This document shows, in pieces, positions 31,172 through 41,612 of a stretch of DNA of 64,000 nt. The first letter of the stretch is position 1. Every line of letters starts with the position of its first letter. The stretch comes from Lysobacter enzymogenes (GTDB lineage Bacteria > Pseudomonadota > Gammaproteobacteria > Xanthomonadales > Xanthomonadaceae), in the NCBI RefSeq assembly GCF_017355525.1, contig NZ_CP067395.1:4185001-4249000 (forward strand), in the 5' to 3' direction. The position numbers and the translations under genes were made by a program. Below the pieces are notes generated by a model. That model had not been told where the DNA came from. It made no database searches and was given only the letters and a program-made list of their open reading frames with translations.

Positions 31172-31299
31172 GCGCCGGTTCGGGTCGGCCGCAACGGACG
31201 GTGCCCGTCGCAACCGCCGGCATCCGTTGCGGCCGGCGCCGGCCGCAACCGCCAGCGCCGGCACGCCGCGGCGCGCGCACGCCTGCTACCATGCCGCCC

Positions 31300-31525
31300 G
31301 TTCGCAGAAGAGAGGCGCCGGCCATGGCCGCCGCCCGCCGAAGGCGCAGGCTCCCATAATCGCTCAGGCCCGGTTCGCAGAACCCAATTCGCCGAAACCG
31401 ACCACTGCAACGACATCGCCGATCTGGAGAGAGGCCGCATCGACGGCCCACCGAAGGGGCAAGCAGCCGCGGGCGCACGCGTCCGGGCCGCGCAAACTCT
31501 CAGGTAAAAGGACAGCGGGAGCGGC
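31300..31525 (+). ncRNA. Tandem glycine riboswitch
   Basis: Two consecutive aptamers. The first (about 31300-31385) has AGAGAGGCGCC, then CCGCCGAAGGCGCAGG, then ATCGCTCAGG. The second (about 31424-31525) has TGGAGAGAGGCC, then CCACCGAAGGGGCAAGC, then the hallmark AAACTCTCAGGTAAAAGGAC. A short linker joins them. This is the classic cooperative glycine-sensing architecture. It lies upstream of the glycine-transporter/TRIC-like gene at 31680. Confidence 0.93.
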
Positions 31526-31562
31526 GCCGCGGCCAAGGTTGCGGAAACCGATGCGCATCGCT

Positions 31563-31582
31563 GCGCGCGCCTTGGCGCGCGC
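31563..31582 (+). promoter_or_regulatory. Hairpin in the likely expression platform
   Basis: GCGCGCGCC, loop TT, GGCGCGCGC: a 9-bp stem between the riboswitch and the ribosome site. No T-run follows, so control is more likely through translation or Rho than an intrinsic terminator. Confidence 0.4.
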
Positions 31583-31679
31583 GGTCCCGCCGTCCGCCTG
31601 CGTCCGTTCGCGACGCGGCGCCTGCGCGCATCCGTCTCCGCTGCCGCCGCGGTCCCCCGACCGTTGCCGGAGACCTCCC

Positions 31680-32285
31680 GTGTTGCTGCAGATCATCTAC
31701 CTCATCGCCATCAGCGCCGAAGCCATGACCGGCGCGCTCGCCGCCGGCCGCCGGCGCATGGACCTGTTCGGCGTGGTCATCATCGCCTGCGTGACCGCGC
31801 TCGGCGGCGGCTCGCTGCGCGACATCGTGCTCGGTCACTATCCGCTGGGCTGGGTGCGCCATCCCGAGTACCTGGGCTACACCGTCGGCGCCGCGTTCGC
31901 GGCGACGTTCCTGGCCAAGAAGCTGCACTATCTGCGCCGCACCTTTCTGTGGCTCGACGCGCTGGGCCTGATCGCTTTCACCCTGATCGGCTGCGCGGTG
32001 GCGCGCGAAGGCGGGCATGCGCCGGTCATCGTGGTGATCGCCGGCATGCTCACCGGCGCGTTCGGCGGCGTGCTGCGCGACGTGCTGTGCAACGAGATTC
32101 CGCTGGTGTTCCAGCGCGAGCTGTACGCGGTGATCTCGCTGTTGACCGGCATCGCCTACCTGTTGCTGCTGCGCCTGGGCGTGGTCGAGAACGTCGCGGT
32201 GCTGGCATGCCTGGCCGGCGGCTTCGCGTTTCGGTTGCTGGCGATCCGCTACGAGTGGGAGATGCCGAAGTTCGTCTACCAGTGA
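31680..32285 (+). CDS. TRIC/YicG-like membrane protein, probable glycine transporter
   Basis: A 201-residue protein made of two homologous three-helix repeats, a layout shared with TRIC cation channels. Each repeat has the glycine-rich kink ALGGGSLRDIVL (first) and AFGGVLRDVLC (second). The family (formerly UPF0126) was proposed to move glycine because its genes often follow glycine riboswitches, and the tandem riboswitch upstream here supports that. The likely start is GTG at 31680 with GGAG 7 bases before it; TTG at 31683 is the alternative. Glycine presumably controls its expression. Confidence 0.9.
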   Translation: MLLQIIYLIAISAEAMTGALAAGRRRMDLFGVVIIACVTALGGGSLRDIVLGHYPLGWVRHPEYLGYTVGAAFAATFLAKKLHYLRRTFLWLDALGLIAFTLIGCAVAREGGHAPVIVVIAGMLTGAFGGVLRDVLCNEIPLVFQRELYAVISLLTGIAYLLLLRLGVVENVAVLACLAGGFAFRLLAIRYEWEMPKFVYQ

Positions 32286-32288
32286 GCG

Positions 32289-32867
32289 CTAATCGGCCAG
32301 CGCCTGGGCCACGCGCTCGCGCAACGCCGGCACCAGTTCGCGTTCGAACCACGGATTGCGCTTGAGCCACAGATTGTTGCGCGGGCTCGGATGCGGCAGT
32401 GCGACCAAGCGCGGCCAGTGCGTGCGCCAGTCCAGCACCGCTTCGGTCAGCGAAGCCGCACCGGGCAGATGCCAGGCCTGCGCGTACTGGCCGACCGCGA
32501 GGGTCAGGCGCAGGCCGTGCAACTGCGGCAGCAGCTTCGGCAACCATGCCGGCGCGCATTCCGGCCGCGGCGGAAGGTCGCCGGATTTGCCTTTGCCGGG
32601 ATAGCAGAACCCCATCGGCACGATCGCCACGCGTGCGGCGTCGTAGAAGGTCGCGCGATCCAGCCCGAGCCAGGCGCGCAGGCGCTCGCCGCTGGCGTCG
32701 TCGAACGGGATCCCCGATTCGTGCACCTTGCGCCCCGGCGCCTGCCCCGCGATCAGCAGGCGCGCGGTTGCGCTGGCCTGCAACACCGGCCGCACGCCAT
32801 GCGGCAGGTGCGCGGCGCACAAGGTGCAGGCGCGGACTTCGCGCAGCAGAGTGGGGAGGGTCGGCAT
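32289..32867 (-). CDS. Uracil-DNA glycosylase family protein
   Basis: A 192-residue protein of the UDG superfamily, which excises damaged bases. The motif GQAPGRKVHESGIPFDD matches the family active-site loop and HPSPRNN matches the second motif that contacts DNA. Only two of the cysteines of the FeS-type family 4 enzymes are seen (CTLC), so an iron-sulfur cluster is doubtful. The frame upstream of the ATG at 32867 runs into repeats and is not coding. It is convergent with the glycine-transporter gene. Confidence 0.85.
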   Translation of the reverse strand: MPTLPTLLREVRACTLCAAHLPHGVRPVLQASATARLLIAGQAPGRKVHESGIPFDDASGERLRAWLGLDRATFYDAARVAIVPMGFCYPGKGKSGDLPPRPECAPAWLPKLLPQLHGLRLTLAVGQYAQAWHLPGAASLTEAVLDWRTHWPRLVALPHPSPRNNLWLKRNPWFERELVPALRERVAQALAD

Positions 32868-32937
32868 GGGCTTATGGTAGTTCGGACTCGGGAGTCGGGA
32901 GTTGAAGTCGAAGGATGCACGGATTCTGCTTTTGCTC

Positions 32938-33020
32938 GTCATCCCCGCGAAGGCGGGGATCCAGGGCTTCATCGCGACAGGGCTCTGAAGTCTCTGGATC
33001 CCCGCCTTCGCGGGGATGAC
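32938..33020. repeat. Palindromic repeat pair (third family), copy 1
   Basis: GTCATCCCCGCGAAGGCGGGGATCC in forward orientation and its inverted partner ending GGGGATGAC enclose a 30-base spacer. Each arm has a stem ATCCCCGC/GCGGGGAT around GAAG or CTTC. A second copy is at 34957. The two copies flank the transporter gene. Confidence 0.85.
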
Positions 33021-33053
33021 GTCTTGTGGCTGGCGCAGCGGCTTGTAGCCTTT

Positions 33054-33137
33054 CCCGAATCCCGAATCCCGAATCCCGAATCCCGAATCCCGAATCCCGA
33101 ATCCCGAATCCCGAATCCCGAATCCCGAATCCCGAAT
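33054..33137. repeat. Tandem repeat (CCCGAAT) x 12
   Basis: Twelve uninterrupted, identical 7-bp units just downstream of the transporter terminator. On the minus strand the unit reads ATTCGGG. Degenerate related units (GGACTCGGGAGTCGGGAG) occur at 32883-32900. Perfect identity suggests recent expansion or slippage. It belongs to a mostly non-coding 325-base gap (32868-33192). Confidence 0.95.
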
Positions 33138-33141
33138 CCCC

Positions 33142-33170
33142 AAAAAACTACGCCGGCCCAAAGGCCGGCG
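33142..33170 (-). terminator. Rho-independent terminator of the MFS transporter gene
   Basis: On the minus strand: stem CGCCGGCC / GGCCGGCG, loop TTTG, then TAG and six T (A-run at 33142-33147 on plus). Confidence 0.88.
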
Positions 33171-33192
33171 CAGTCCCCAAAGCGACACCCCA

Positions 33193-34851
33193 TCACTCGG
33201 TAATATCGCGATCCTTCGTCTCCGGCAGGAACAGCGCGCCGATCACCACCGTCAGCCCCGCCACCACCACCGGATACCACAAGCCGCTGTAGATGTTGCC
33301 CGTCGCCGCCACGATCGCGAACGCGGTGAACGGCAGGAAGCCGCCGAACCAGCCGTTGCCGATGTGGTACGGCAGCGACATCGAGGTGTAGCGGATCCGG
33401 GTCGGGAACAGTTCGACCAGCCACGCCGCGATCGGGCCGTAGACCATCGTCACCAGCAGCACCAGGAAGGTCAGCAGCCCGATCACCGCCGGCTTGTTGA
33501 TCTGCGCCGGATCGGCCTTGGCCGGATAGCCGGCGGTAGCCAACGCTTCGGTCAGTTGCTTGCCGAAGGCTTCCGACTGGGCCTTGAACGCGGCGCTGTC
33601 CAACGCTTCGCCTTCGAAGCTGTTGAGCGTGGTGCCGCCGATGCTGACCGTGGCCAGGCTGCCGGCCGGGCCGGCCGCGTTCTGGTACGGAATGCCCTTC
33701 TTCGCCAGCGCCGACTTGATCACGTCGCAGGACTGCTTGAACGCGGCCTTGCCGACCGGATCGAACTGGAACGCGCAGCGCGCCGGATCGGCGGTGACGG
33801 TGACCGGCGAGGCGGCGACCGCGGCTTCCAGCGCCGGGTTGACGTTGTGGGTGAGCGCCTTGAACACCGGGAAGTAAGTGACCACCGCGATCAGGCAGCC
33901 GCCGAGCACGATCACCTTGCGGCCGATCTTGTCCGACAGCCAGCCGAAGAAGATGAAACCGCCGGTGGCCAACGCCAATGCGATGGCGATGAAGATGTCG
34001 GCCTGGTTGGGGTCCATGCCGAGCGTCTTGGTCAGGAAGAACAGCGAGTAGAACTGTCCGCCGTACCACACCACCGCCTGGCCCGCGGTCGCGCCGAGCA
34101 GGGCCAGCAGCGCGATCTTGCCGTTCTTGGAGAAGAAGCTCTCGGTGATCGGCGCCTTCGAGGTCTTGCCTTCGGCCTTCATCTGCTGGAACAGCGGCGA
34201 TTCGGCCAGCTGCATGCGGATCCACACCGACACGCCGAGCAGGACCACCGACACCCAGAACGGAATGCGCCAGCCCCAGGATTCGAATTCTTCCTTGCCC
34301 AGGTAGTTGCGGCAGCTCCAGATCACCAGCAGCGACAGGAACAGGCCGATGGTGGCGGTGGTCTGGATGAAGCTGGTGTACAGGCCGCGCTTGCCGTTGG
34401 GCGCGTGCTCGGCCACGTACGTCGCCGCGCCGCCGTACTCGCCGCCCAGGGCCAGGCCCTGCAGCAGGCGCAGCACGATCAGGATGATCGGCGCGAGGAT
34501 GCCGAGCGTGGCGTAGCTCGGCAGGATGCCGACCAGGAAGGTCGACACGCCCATCAGCACGATGGTGACCAGGAAGGTGTACTTGCGCCCGATCATGTCG
34601 CCCAGGCGCCCGAACACCAGCGCGCCGAACGGCCGCACCGCGAAGCCGGCGGCGAAGGCGAGCAGGGCGAAGATGAACTGGCTGGTCTCGTTGAGGCCGC
34701 CGAAGAACTGCTTGCCGATGATGACGGCGAGCGATCCGTACAGATAGAAGTCGTACCACTCGAACACGGTGCCGAGGCTGGAAGCGAAGATCACCTTGCG
34801 GTGGTCCTTGGTGAGCGGCGCCGAATGCGCGCCGGCGGTCGTGCTGGACAT
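33193..34851 (-). CDS. MFS transporter of the metabolite:H+ symporter type
   Basis: A 552-residue transporter with twelve predicted helices. The start (SSLGTVFEWYDFYLYGS), the RLGDMIGRKYTF loop and the GEYGGAATYVAEHAP block are signatures of the MHS group, which imports dicarboxylates, shikimate, betaine or similar acids with protons. A soluble insertion of about 110 residues (roughly 340-450), containing a Cys pair (CAF...SCD), separates two late helices and is unusual for MHS carriers outside this lineage. Beside it are a DcaP porin and acs, so uptake of a short-chain carboxylate is a reasonable guess. Confidence 0.9.
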   Translation of the reverse strand: MSSTTAGAHSAPLTKDHRKVIFASSLGTVFEWYDFYLYGSLAVIIGKQFFGGLNETSQFIFALLAFAAGFAVRPFGALVFGRLGDMIGRKYTFLVTIVLMGVSTFLVGILPSYATLGILAPIILIVLRLLQGLALGGEYGGAATYVAEHAPNGKRGLYTSFIQTTATIGLFLSLLVIWSCRNYLGKEEFESWGWRIPFWVSVVLLGVSVWIRMQLAESPLFQQMKAEGKTSKAPITESFFSKNGKIALLALLGATAGQAVVWYGGQFYSLFFLTKTLGMDPNQADIFIAIALALATGGFIFFGWLSDKIGRKVIVLGGCLIAVVTYFPVFKALTHNVNPALEAAVAASPVTVTADPARCAFQFDPVGKAAFKQSCDVIKSALAKKGIPYQNAAGPAGSLATVSIGGTTLNSFEGEALDSAAFKAQSEAFGKQLTEALATAGYPAKADPAQINKPAVIGLLTFLVLLVTMVYGPIAAWLVELFPTRIRYTSMSLPYHIGNGWFGGFLPFTAFAIVAATGNIYSGLWYPVVVAGLTVVIGALFLPETKDRDITE

Positions 34852-34956
34852 GAGCTGTTCCCCCGAACAGTGGATGGAAGCGGGCCGCGGCCCGCCGGGG
34901 CGTTTTTCTTCGGTGCTGCCGCGGCGTCGTGCCCGCCGCGTCGATTCTTCGGTGCC

Positions 34957-35038
34957 GTCATCCCCGCGAAGGCGGGGATCCAGAGACTTCAGCGTATGCC
35001 TGGATGAAGCCCTGGGTTCCCGCCTTCGCGGGAACGAC
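34957..35038. repeat. Palindromic repeat pair (third family), copy 2
   Basis: The first arm matches copy 1 (GTCATCCCCGCGAAGGCGGG). The second arm reads GGTTCCCGCCTTCGCGGGAAC, where two stem pairs differ from copy 1 (A-T to G-C and C-G to T-A) with pairing kept. It lies between the porin stop and the transporter start. Confidence 0.85.
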
Positions 35039-35049
35039 GGCCCCCGCCG

Positions 35050-36471
35050 TCAGAAGCTGTACTTCACATGCGTCTGCAACCGATTGAGCTCGCCCTTCTC
35101 GCCGGTCTCGATCTCGCGCTGCCCCCAGATGTACTCCGCGCCGATGTCGAGCTTCGGAATCGGGGTGTAGATCAGGTTGAGATGCGCCGACTGCGCCGAC
35201 TTGGTGATGCCCAACCCGGTCAGCGCGGTCTTGTTGTCGTACTGCGCGCGCGAATAGAACACGTTGCCGCGCAGCTTCGGACCGAACACATGGCGCCAGC
35301 CGACGAAGCCGGAGATCAGGTCGATGTTCTCCAGATCGCCGCTGGCGTCGAGCACCGCGTCGTTGTTGAGCGCCAGACCGACATAACGGCCGATGCCGCT
35401 GCCGGCGGTCACCATGTAGCGCAAGTCGTCGCTGGCGCCGAGGTTCCACTTGCCCGAGACGCTCAGGCCGTAGCCGGTGCTGCTGTCGTTGACCCGGCCG
35501 GCCTGGTACTTGAGCTGCCGCGCCAGCGCGCCGACGCTGAAATGGCCCCAGTCGCCCTTGGCGGTGTAGCGCGCGGTCACGTCGGGCACGGCGCCGTCGT
35601 CGCCGGCGACCTGGGCCATGTTGCCGCGGAACGGCGTGTACACCGTCTCCGGATTCTCGATCGAGAACGACCACGGCCCGCTGGTGTAGCGCAACTGGGC
35701 CTGGCGCACGAACACCGTGCCTTCGGTCGGGCCGAGGAAGTCGACCGTGTCGGGCAGCGCGTTGGCGTCCTGGAAGTTCGACCAGGTCTGGCCGGCCAGC
35801 CACTTGTTCCAGGTCACATAGGCGTGGCGTACGGTCAGCGCGTAGGTGTTGGTGGCGATCTCGTTGCCGGTGAACGCGGTCGAGCCGCCGCCGAACAGGT
35901 CGAATTCCAGGTAACCCTTGAGCTTGTCGCCGCTGTCCAGGTCGGTGTCGGCGGCGAACCAGAAGCGCGAGAAGTTCGCGCCCATGTCGGTGTCGCTGCC
36001 GCCCTCGCGGGTGGCCTTGGCGCCGACCGGAATCGCCTTGGGCACGTAGAACAGGCGGCCGACCGAACCGTCGGCGATGTCGCCGGCGTCGGTGGACGTG
36101 ACCGAGGCGTCGAGCTTGATGAAGCCGCCGTAGCTGAAGCGCGTGCCCGGATTGCCGGAAGGGCTGATGGTGGTGGCCTGGATCGGGTTCTTGACCGCCG
36201 GCGCCGCCGCCACCGCCGGCGCGCTGGTCTGCGCGGCTCTGACTTCGGTGACCTGGGTCTGGGTTTGCTGCTGTTGCGAGACCAGTTGCTGGACCATGCG
36301 CTCCAGTTCGGCCACGCGCGCTTCCAGTTCTTTCTCCTTGGCGGTCTGGGCCAGGGCATGGCCGGGCAGCATCAGCGCGAGCAGCACCGAAGCGGCCAGC
36401 AGCGAGCGGCCGCGCGCGGCGCGGCCCCCGGCGTGCGCCCCCGCGCCGCGTGTGAGCAGGCTAGACAACAT
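35050..36471 (-). CDS. DcaP family trimeric outer membrane porin
   Basis: A 473-residue outer-membrane channel. After a long basic signal peptide (cleaved near ALAQ), a helical coiled-coil stretch with [20 protein letters not shown] precedes the barrel, as in DcaP of Acinetobacter and its Xanthomonadaceae relatives. The barrel ends in HVKYSF, with the terminal Phe needed for BAM-dependent assembly. DcaP proteins take up dicarboxylates. I chose the ATG at 36471, with GGAGGGAAT upstream; an ATG at 36639 would give a non-signal N-terminus. Likely functional partner of the MFS transporter downstream. Confidence 0.88.
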   Translation of the reverse strand: MLSSLLTRGAGAHAGGRAARGRSLLAASVLLALMLPGHALAQTAKEKELEARVAELERMVQQLVSQQQQTQTQVTEVRAAQTSAPAVAAAPAVKNPIQATTISPSGNPGTRFSYGGFIKLDASVTSTDAGDIADGSVGRLFYVPKAIPVGAKATREGGSDTDMGANFSRFWFAADTDLDSGDKLKGYLEFDLFGGGSTAFTGNEIATNTYALTVRHAYVTWNKWLAGQTWSNFQDANALPDTVDFLGPTEGTVFVRQAQLRYTSGPWSFSIENPETVYTPFRGNMAQVAGDDGAVPDVTARYTAKGDWGHFSVGALARQLKYQAGRVNDSSTGYGLSVSGKWNLGASDDLRYMVTAGSGIGRYVGLALNNDAVLDASGDLENIDLISGFVGWRHVFGPKLRGNVFYSRAQYDNKTALTGLGITKSAQSAHLNLIYTPIPKLDIGAEYIWGQREIETGEKGELNRLQTHVKYSF

Positions 36472-36754
36472 CGTGATTCCCTCCCGAGGAATGCCGCCCG
36501 GAACGTGCGGCCGCGGCCAGCCTGCGCGCCGCGGCGGCGGCGCCACCATTCGCCATTGGTCGAAAAAAGACCCCTGTCTGCGCGGCTTACGACCATCGTC
36601 TAAGAGCGCGGCGCTGCGTGGATTGCTGCGCTGCGGCACACTGAGGGCAGGTCAGGCGAGGCCGGGCGCGGCGCCCGTCCGTTATTCTCCCCGGTCTCGC
36701 TATCCACCCCTCGCGTCGTTCCCACGCAGCCACGGCATCTCGCACGGAGCCCTC

Positions 36755-38707
<1,953 letters not shown>

Positions 38708-38724
38708 GCGCCGCAGCGAAAAAG

Positions 38725-38755
38725 AGCGGACCGGGCGACCGGTCCGCTTTTTTTT
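38725..38755 (+). terminator. Rho-independent terminator of acs
   Basis: AGCGGACCGG, loop GCGA, CCGGTCCGCT, then eight T. Confidence 0.93.
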
Positions 38756-38778
38756 GTTCGCGCGAACCGGTTTCCCCC

Positions 38779-38906
38779 CTGTAGGAGCGGCGCGAGCCGC
38801 GACCGCGGGGCAGCCGATCGCGCCGCACAGGCGGTGCCTCGGCCGCGGCCCGTACGGTCGCGCCGTAGCTGCGGTGTCGCGGTCGCGGCTCGCGCCGCTC
38901 CTACAG
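38779..38906. repeat. GTAG-type REP inverted pair with long spacer
   Basis: Forward arm from CTGTAGGAGCGGCGCGAG, inverted arm ending CTCCTACAG. At 128 bases it is about 40 bases longer than the other pairs because of extra spacer sequence. Confidence 0.88.
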
Positions 38907-39004
38907 GGAGCAAACCGGCTGGCGACCTTTGTCGATTCCGCCGATCCCGATTCGTCGCCTTCTCAGAAGCCGGCCTCCCGCCGGCGCAAACGAGGACCGC
39001 GACC

Positions 39005-39430
39005 ATGAAATTCATGCTGATCGTCAAAGCCACCGCCGACAGCGAAGCCGGCGTCATGCCCAGCACCGAGCTGCTGACCGCGATGGGCGCCTACAACGAG
39101 GAACTGGTGCGCGCCGGCGTGCTGCTGGCCGGCGAAGGCCTGCACCCGAGCGCGCGCGGCGCGCGCGTGCACTTCGACGGCCGCGCGCGCCGGGTCGCGC
39201 CGGGGCCGTTCCAGGCGCCGGGCGAACTGATCGCCGGGTTCTGGCTGATCCAGGCGCGCTCGCTCGAAGAAGCGGTGGAATGGGTCAAGCGGGTGCCGAA
39301 CCCGGACGGCTCGCAGTCGCAGATCGAGATCCGCCAGGTGTTCGACGCGGCCGATTTCGGCGACGCGCTGACGCCGGAGTTGCAAGCGGCCGAAGCGCAG
39401 CTGCGCGAGCAAGTGGCCGGCCGCCACTGA
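39005..39430 (+). CDS. YciI (DGPF) family protein
   Basis: A 141-residue cytoplasmic protein of the YCII-related fold, a ferredoxin-like dimer. It starts MKFMLIVKATADSEAG and contains the MGAYNEELVRAGVLLAGEGLHPS block. DGPF proteins are a conserved genomic partner of ECF42 sigma factors, and such a sigma gene lies 800 bases downstream. The biochemical role of the family is unclear. GAGGA precedes the ATG. Confidence 0.9.
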   Translation: MKFMLIVKATADSEAGVMPSTELLTAMGAYNEELVRAGVLLAGEGLHPSARGARVHFDGRARRVAPGPFQAPGELIAGFWLIQARSLEEAVEWVKRVPNPDGSQSQIEIRQVFDAADFGDALTPELQAAEAQLREQVAGRH

Positions 39431-39443
39431 TCCCGTCGGCCCG

Positions 39444-39526
39444 CTGTGGGATGGCCTCCGGGCCCGAGGCTCCTGGGTCGGACCGCCGCGACCCGAGCGA
39501 AAGGCATCGGGCCTGAAGCCTCCCCG
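39444..39526. repeat. Second palindromic repeat family, inverted pair
   Basis: Forward arm CTGTGGGATGGCCTCCGGGC at 39444 and an inverted arm (GGCATCGGGCCTGAAGCCTC) at 39503-39526. Confidence 0.65.
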
Positions 39527-39640
39527 CAACCGCCGGCGCAGTTTGTCGATCCGCGCCTGCCGCATTCGTCGTCTTATCGAAGCCGCAACGGTTCCACCGT
39601 GCCGCGCTTCCCCCATTCATCCCTTCCAGGAACCGCCACC

Positions 39641-40093
39641 ATGCAACTCAACACCTACCTCTCCTTCGACGGCGACTGCCGCCAGGCGTTCGAGACCTAC
39701 CAGAAGATCCTCGGCGGCAAGATCCACGCGCTGATGCCGTTCGGCGACAACCCGGGCTGCGAATCGCTGGCCGCCGACGAGCGCGAGAAGATCATGCACG
39801 GCTGCTACGAGCTCGACGGCTTCATGCTGATGGGCACCGACGCCACCGCCGCGTATCCGTACAAGCCGATCGTCGGCGCGCACGTGACCCTGAGCCTCAA
39901 CGACCCCGAACAGGCCGCGCGCGTGTTCAAGGCCCTGGCCGAAGGCGGCAAGGTCGAAATGCCGCTGCAGGAAACCTTCTGGGCGCTGGCCTACGGCATC
40001 GTCACCGACCGCTTCGGGGTGCCGTGGATGGTCAACTGCGTGCAGGCGATGGGGTGCGTGGACGGCGACGGCGACGGCCGCGCCGCGGCCTGA
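39641..40093 (+). CDS. PhnB-like VOC family protein
   Basis: A 150-residue protein of the vicinal-oxygen-chelate (glyoxalase/dioxygenase) fold, PhnB/DUF1428-like type. LNTYLSFDGDCRQAFETYQKILGGKI is the typical first beta-alpha unit, and DRFGVPWMVN is the typical end. Family members are often found with YciI genes and ECF sigma factors. The reaction is unknown. A short Gly/Asp-rich tail (DGDGDGRAAA) may not be structured. Confidence 0.88.
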   Translation: MQLNTYLSFDGDCRQAFETYQKILGGKIHALMPFGDNPGCESLAADEREKIMHGCYELDGFMLMGTDATAAYPYKPIVGAHVTLSLNDPEQAARVFKALAEGGKVEMPLQETFWALAYGIVTDRFGVPWMVNCVQAMGCVDGDGDGRAAA

Positions 40094-40232
40094 TCCGCAG
40101 GCGCAAGCGGCGGCGCGAATCGCCGCGTCCGCCGCAGCCTGCACCCGTTGCGGCCCTGACTGAGCGGCCCCGCGCCCGCGCGGGCCGTTGGACCCTTGCG
40201 ACCCGGCGCGCGAGGTGGTGTCATCCGTCGCC

Positions 40233-41492
40233 ATGACGGCCACCGACACCCACCGCGCCATCGATGCCGTCTGGCGCATCGAATCGGCCAAGCTCATCGC
40301 CGGTCTCACCCGCATGGTCCGCGACGTCGGCCTGGCCGAGGAACTGGCCCAGGACGCGCTGATCGTCGCGCTGGAGAAGTGGCCCGAGACCGGCGTGCCC
40401 GACAACCCGGGCGCTTGGCTGATGCAGACCGCCAAGAACCGCGCCATCGACCGGCTGCGGCGGCGCAAGCTGCTCGACCGCAAGCACGAGCAGATCGGCT
40501 ACGAGATCGAATCCGGTCTCGACGACGCCGAGGACAAGTTCTTCGACAAGCTCGACGACGACATCGGCGACGACCTGCTGCGGCTGGTGTTCATCTCCTG
40601 CCACCCGGTGCTGTCGACCGAGGCGCGCGTCGCCCTGACCCTGCGCCTGCTCGGCGGCCTGACCACCGACGAGATCGCGCGCGCCTTCCTCGCCAGCGAA
40701 CCGACCATCGCCCAGCGCATCGTCCGCGCCAAGCGCACCCTGGCCGATGCGCAGGTGCCGTTCGAAGTGCCGCGCGGCGACGAGCTGGCCGAACGCGTGT
40801 CCTCGGTGCTGGAAGTGATCTATCTGGTGTTCAACGAAGGCTATTCGGCCACCGCCGGCGACGACTGGATGCGGCCGAACCTGTGCGAGGACGCGCTGCG
40901 CCTGGGCCGGATCCTGACCGGGCTGATGCCGAAGCAGGCCGAAGCGTTCGGCCTGGTCGCGCTGATGGAAATCCAGGCCTCGCGCTCGAAGGCGCGCACC
41001 GGCCCCGACGGCCAGCCGATCCTGCTGCTGGACCAGGACCGCTCGCGCTGGGACCGCCTGCAGATCCAGCGCGGCCTCGCCGCGCTGGAGCGCGCCGTGC
41101 AATTGCGCGGCGCCGACGGCCCGTACGTGCTGCAGGCTGCCATCGCCGCCTGCCACGCCCGCGCCGCGACCGCCCAGGACACGCCGTGGGCGCGCATCGC
41201 GGTGCTGTACCAGCGCCTGGCGCAGCGCCTGCCGTCGCCGGTGGTCGAACTCAACCGCGCGGTCGCGGTGTCGATGGCGTACGGCCCGGACGCGGCGCTG
41301 CCGCTGGTCGACGCCTTGCTCGAGGAGCCGTCGATGAAGCAATACCACCTGCTGCCGAGCGTGCGCGGCGACCTGCTGTTCAAGCTCGGCCGCAGCGCCG
41401 AGGCGCGCGCCGAGTTCGAACGCGCCGCCGCGCTGACCCGCAATGCGCGCGAACGCGAGTTCCTGCTCGGTCGCGCGGCGGAGTGCGCGTAA
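40233..41492 (+). CDS. ECF42-type sigma factor with C-terminal extension
   Basis: A 419-residue sigma factor. The N-terminal half has sigma region 2 (LAEELAQDALIVALEKWP, NPGAWLMQTAKNRAIDRLRRRK) and region 4 (LTLRLLGGLTTDEIARAFLASEPTIAQRIVRAKRTL). The C-terminal ~200 residues form a TPR-like extension containing the hallmark VFNEGYSAT segment; this extension is required for activity in ECF42 proteins. No anti-sigma gene is present, as normal for the group. The YciI and VOC genes upstream are its usual neighbours and probable targets. Confidence 0.93.
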   Translation: MTATDTHRAIDAVWRIESAKLIAGLTRMVRDVGLAEELAQDALIVALEKWPETGVPDNPGAWLMQTAKNRAIDRLRRRKLLDRKHEQIGYEIESGLDDAEDKFFDKLDDDIGDDLLRLVFISCHPVLSTEARVALTLRLLGGLTTDEIARAFLASEPTIAQRIVRAKRTLADAQVPFEVPRGDELAERVSSVLEVIYLVFNEGYSATAGDDWMRPNLCEDALRLGRILTGLMPKQAEAFGLVALMEIQASRSKARTGPDGQPILLLDQDRSRWDRLQIQRGLAALERAVQLRGADGPYVLQAAIAACHARAATAQDTPWARIAVLYQRLAQRLPSPVVELNRAVAVSMAYGPDAALPLVDALLEEPSMKQYHLLPSVRGDLLFKLGRSAEARAEFERAAALTRNAREREFLLGRAAECA

Positions 41493-41511
41493 CGCCGCAG
41501 CATTCGCTCCC

Positions 41512-41599
41512 CTGCAGGAGCGGCGCGAGCCGCGACCGCGGGGCAGCCGGTTGCGTCGTATGTGCGGTATCGCGGTCGCGGCTTGCGCCGCTCCTACAG
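41512..41599. repeat. GTAG-type REP inverted pair
   Basis: Forward arm CTGCAGGAGCGGCGCGAGCC (GTAG changed to GCAG) and inverted arm ending GCTCCTACAG. It lies between convergent genes. Confidence 0.85.
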
Positions 41600-41612
41600 G
41601 GGGTCGCCAAGC

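Noticed and set aside
31227..31679. N-terminal extension of the glycine-transporter gene through the riboswitch
   Set aside because: The region is structured RNA with conserved aptamer cores, and the GTG at 31680 has its own ribosome site at the start of the first membrane helix.
33054..33137. CRISPR array
   Set aside because: Units are only 7 bp with no spacers, and no cas genes are present.
33026..33292. Open frames encoding PNPESRI repeats
   Set aside because: They are a by-product of the (CCCGAAT)12 array, which lies between a terminator and other repeats.
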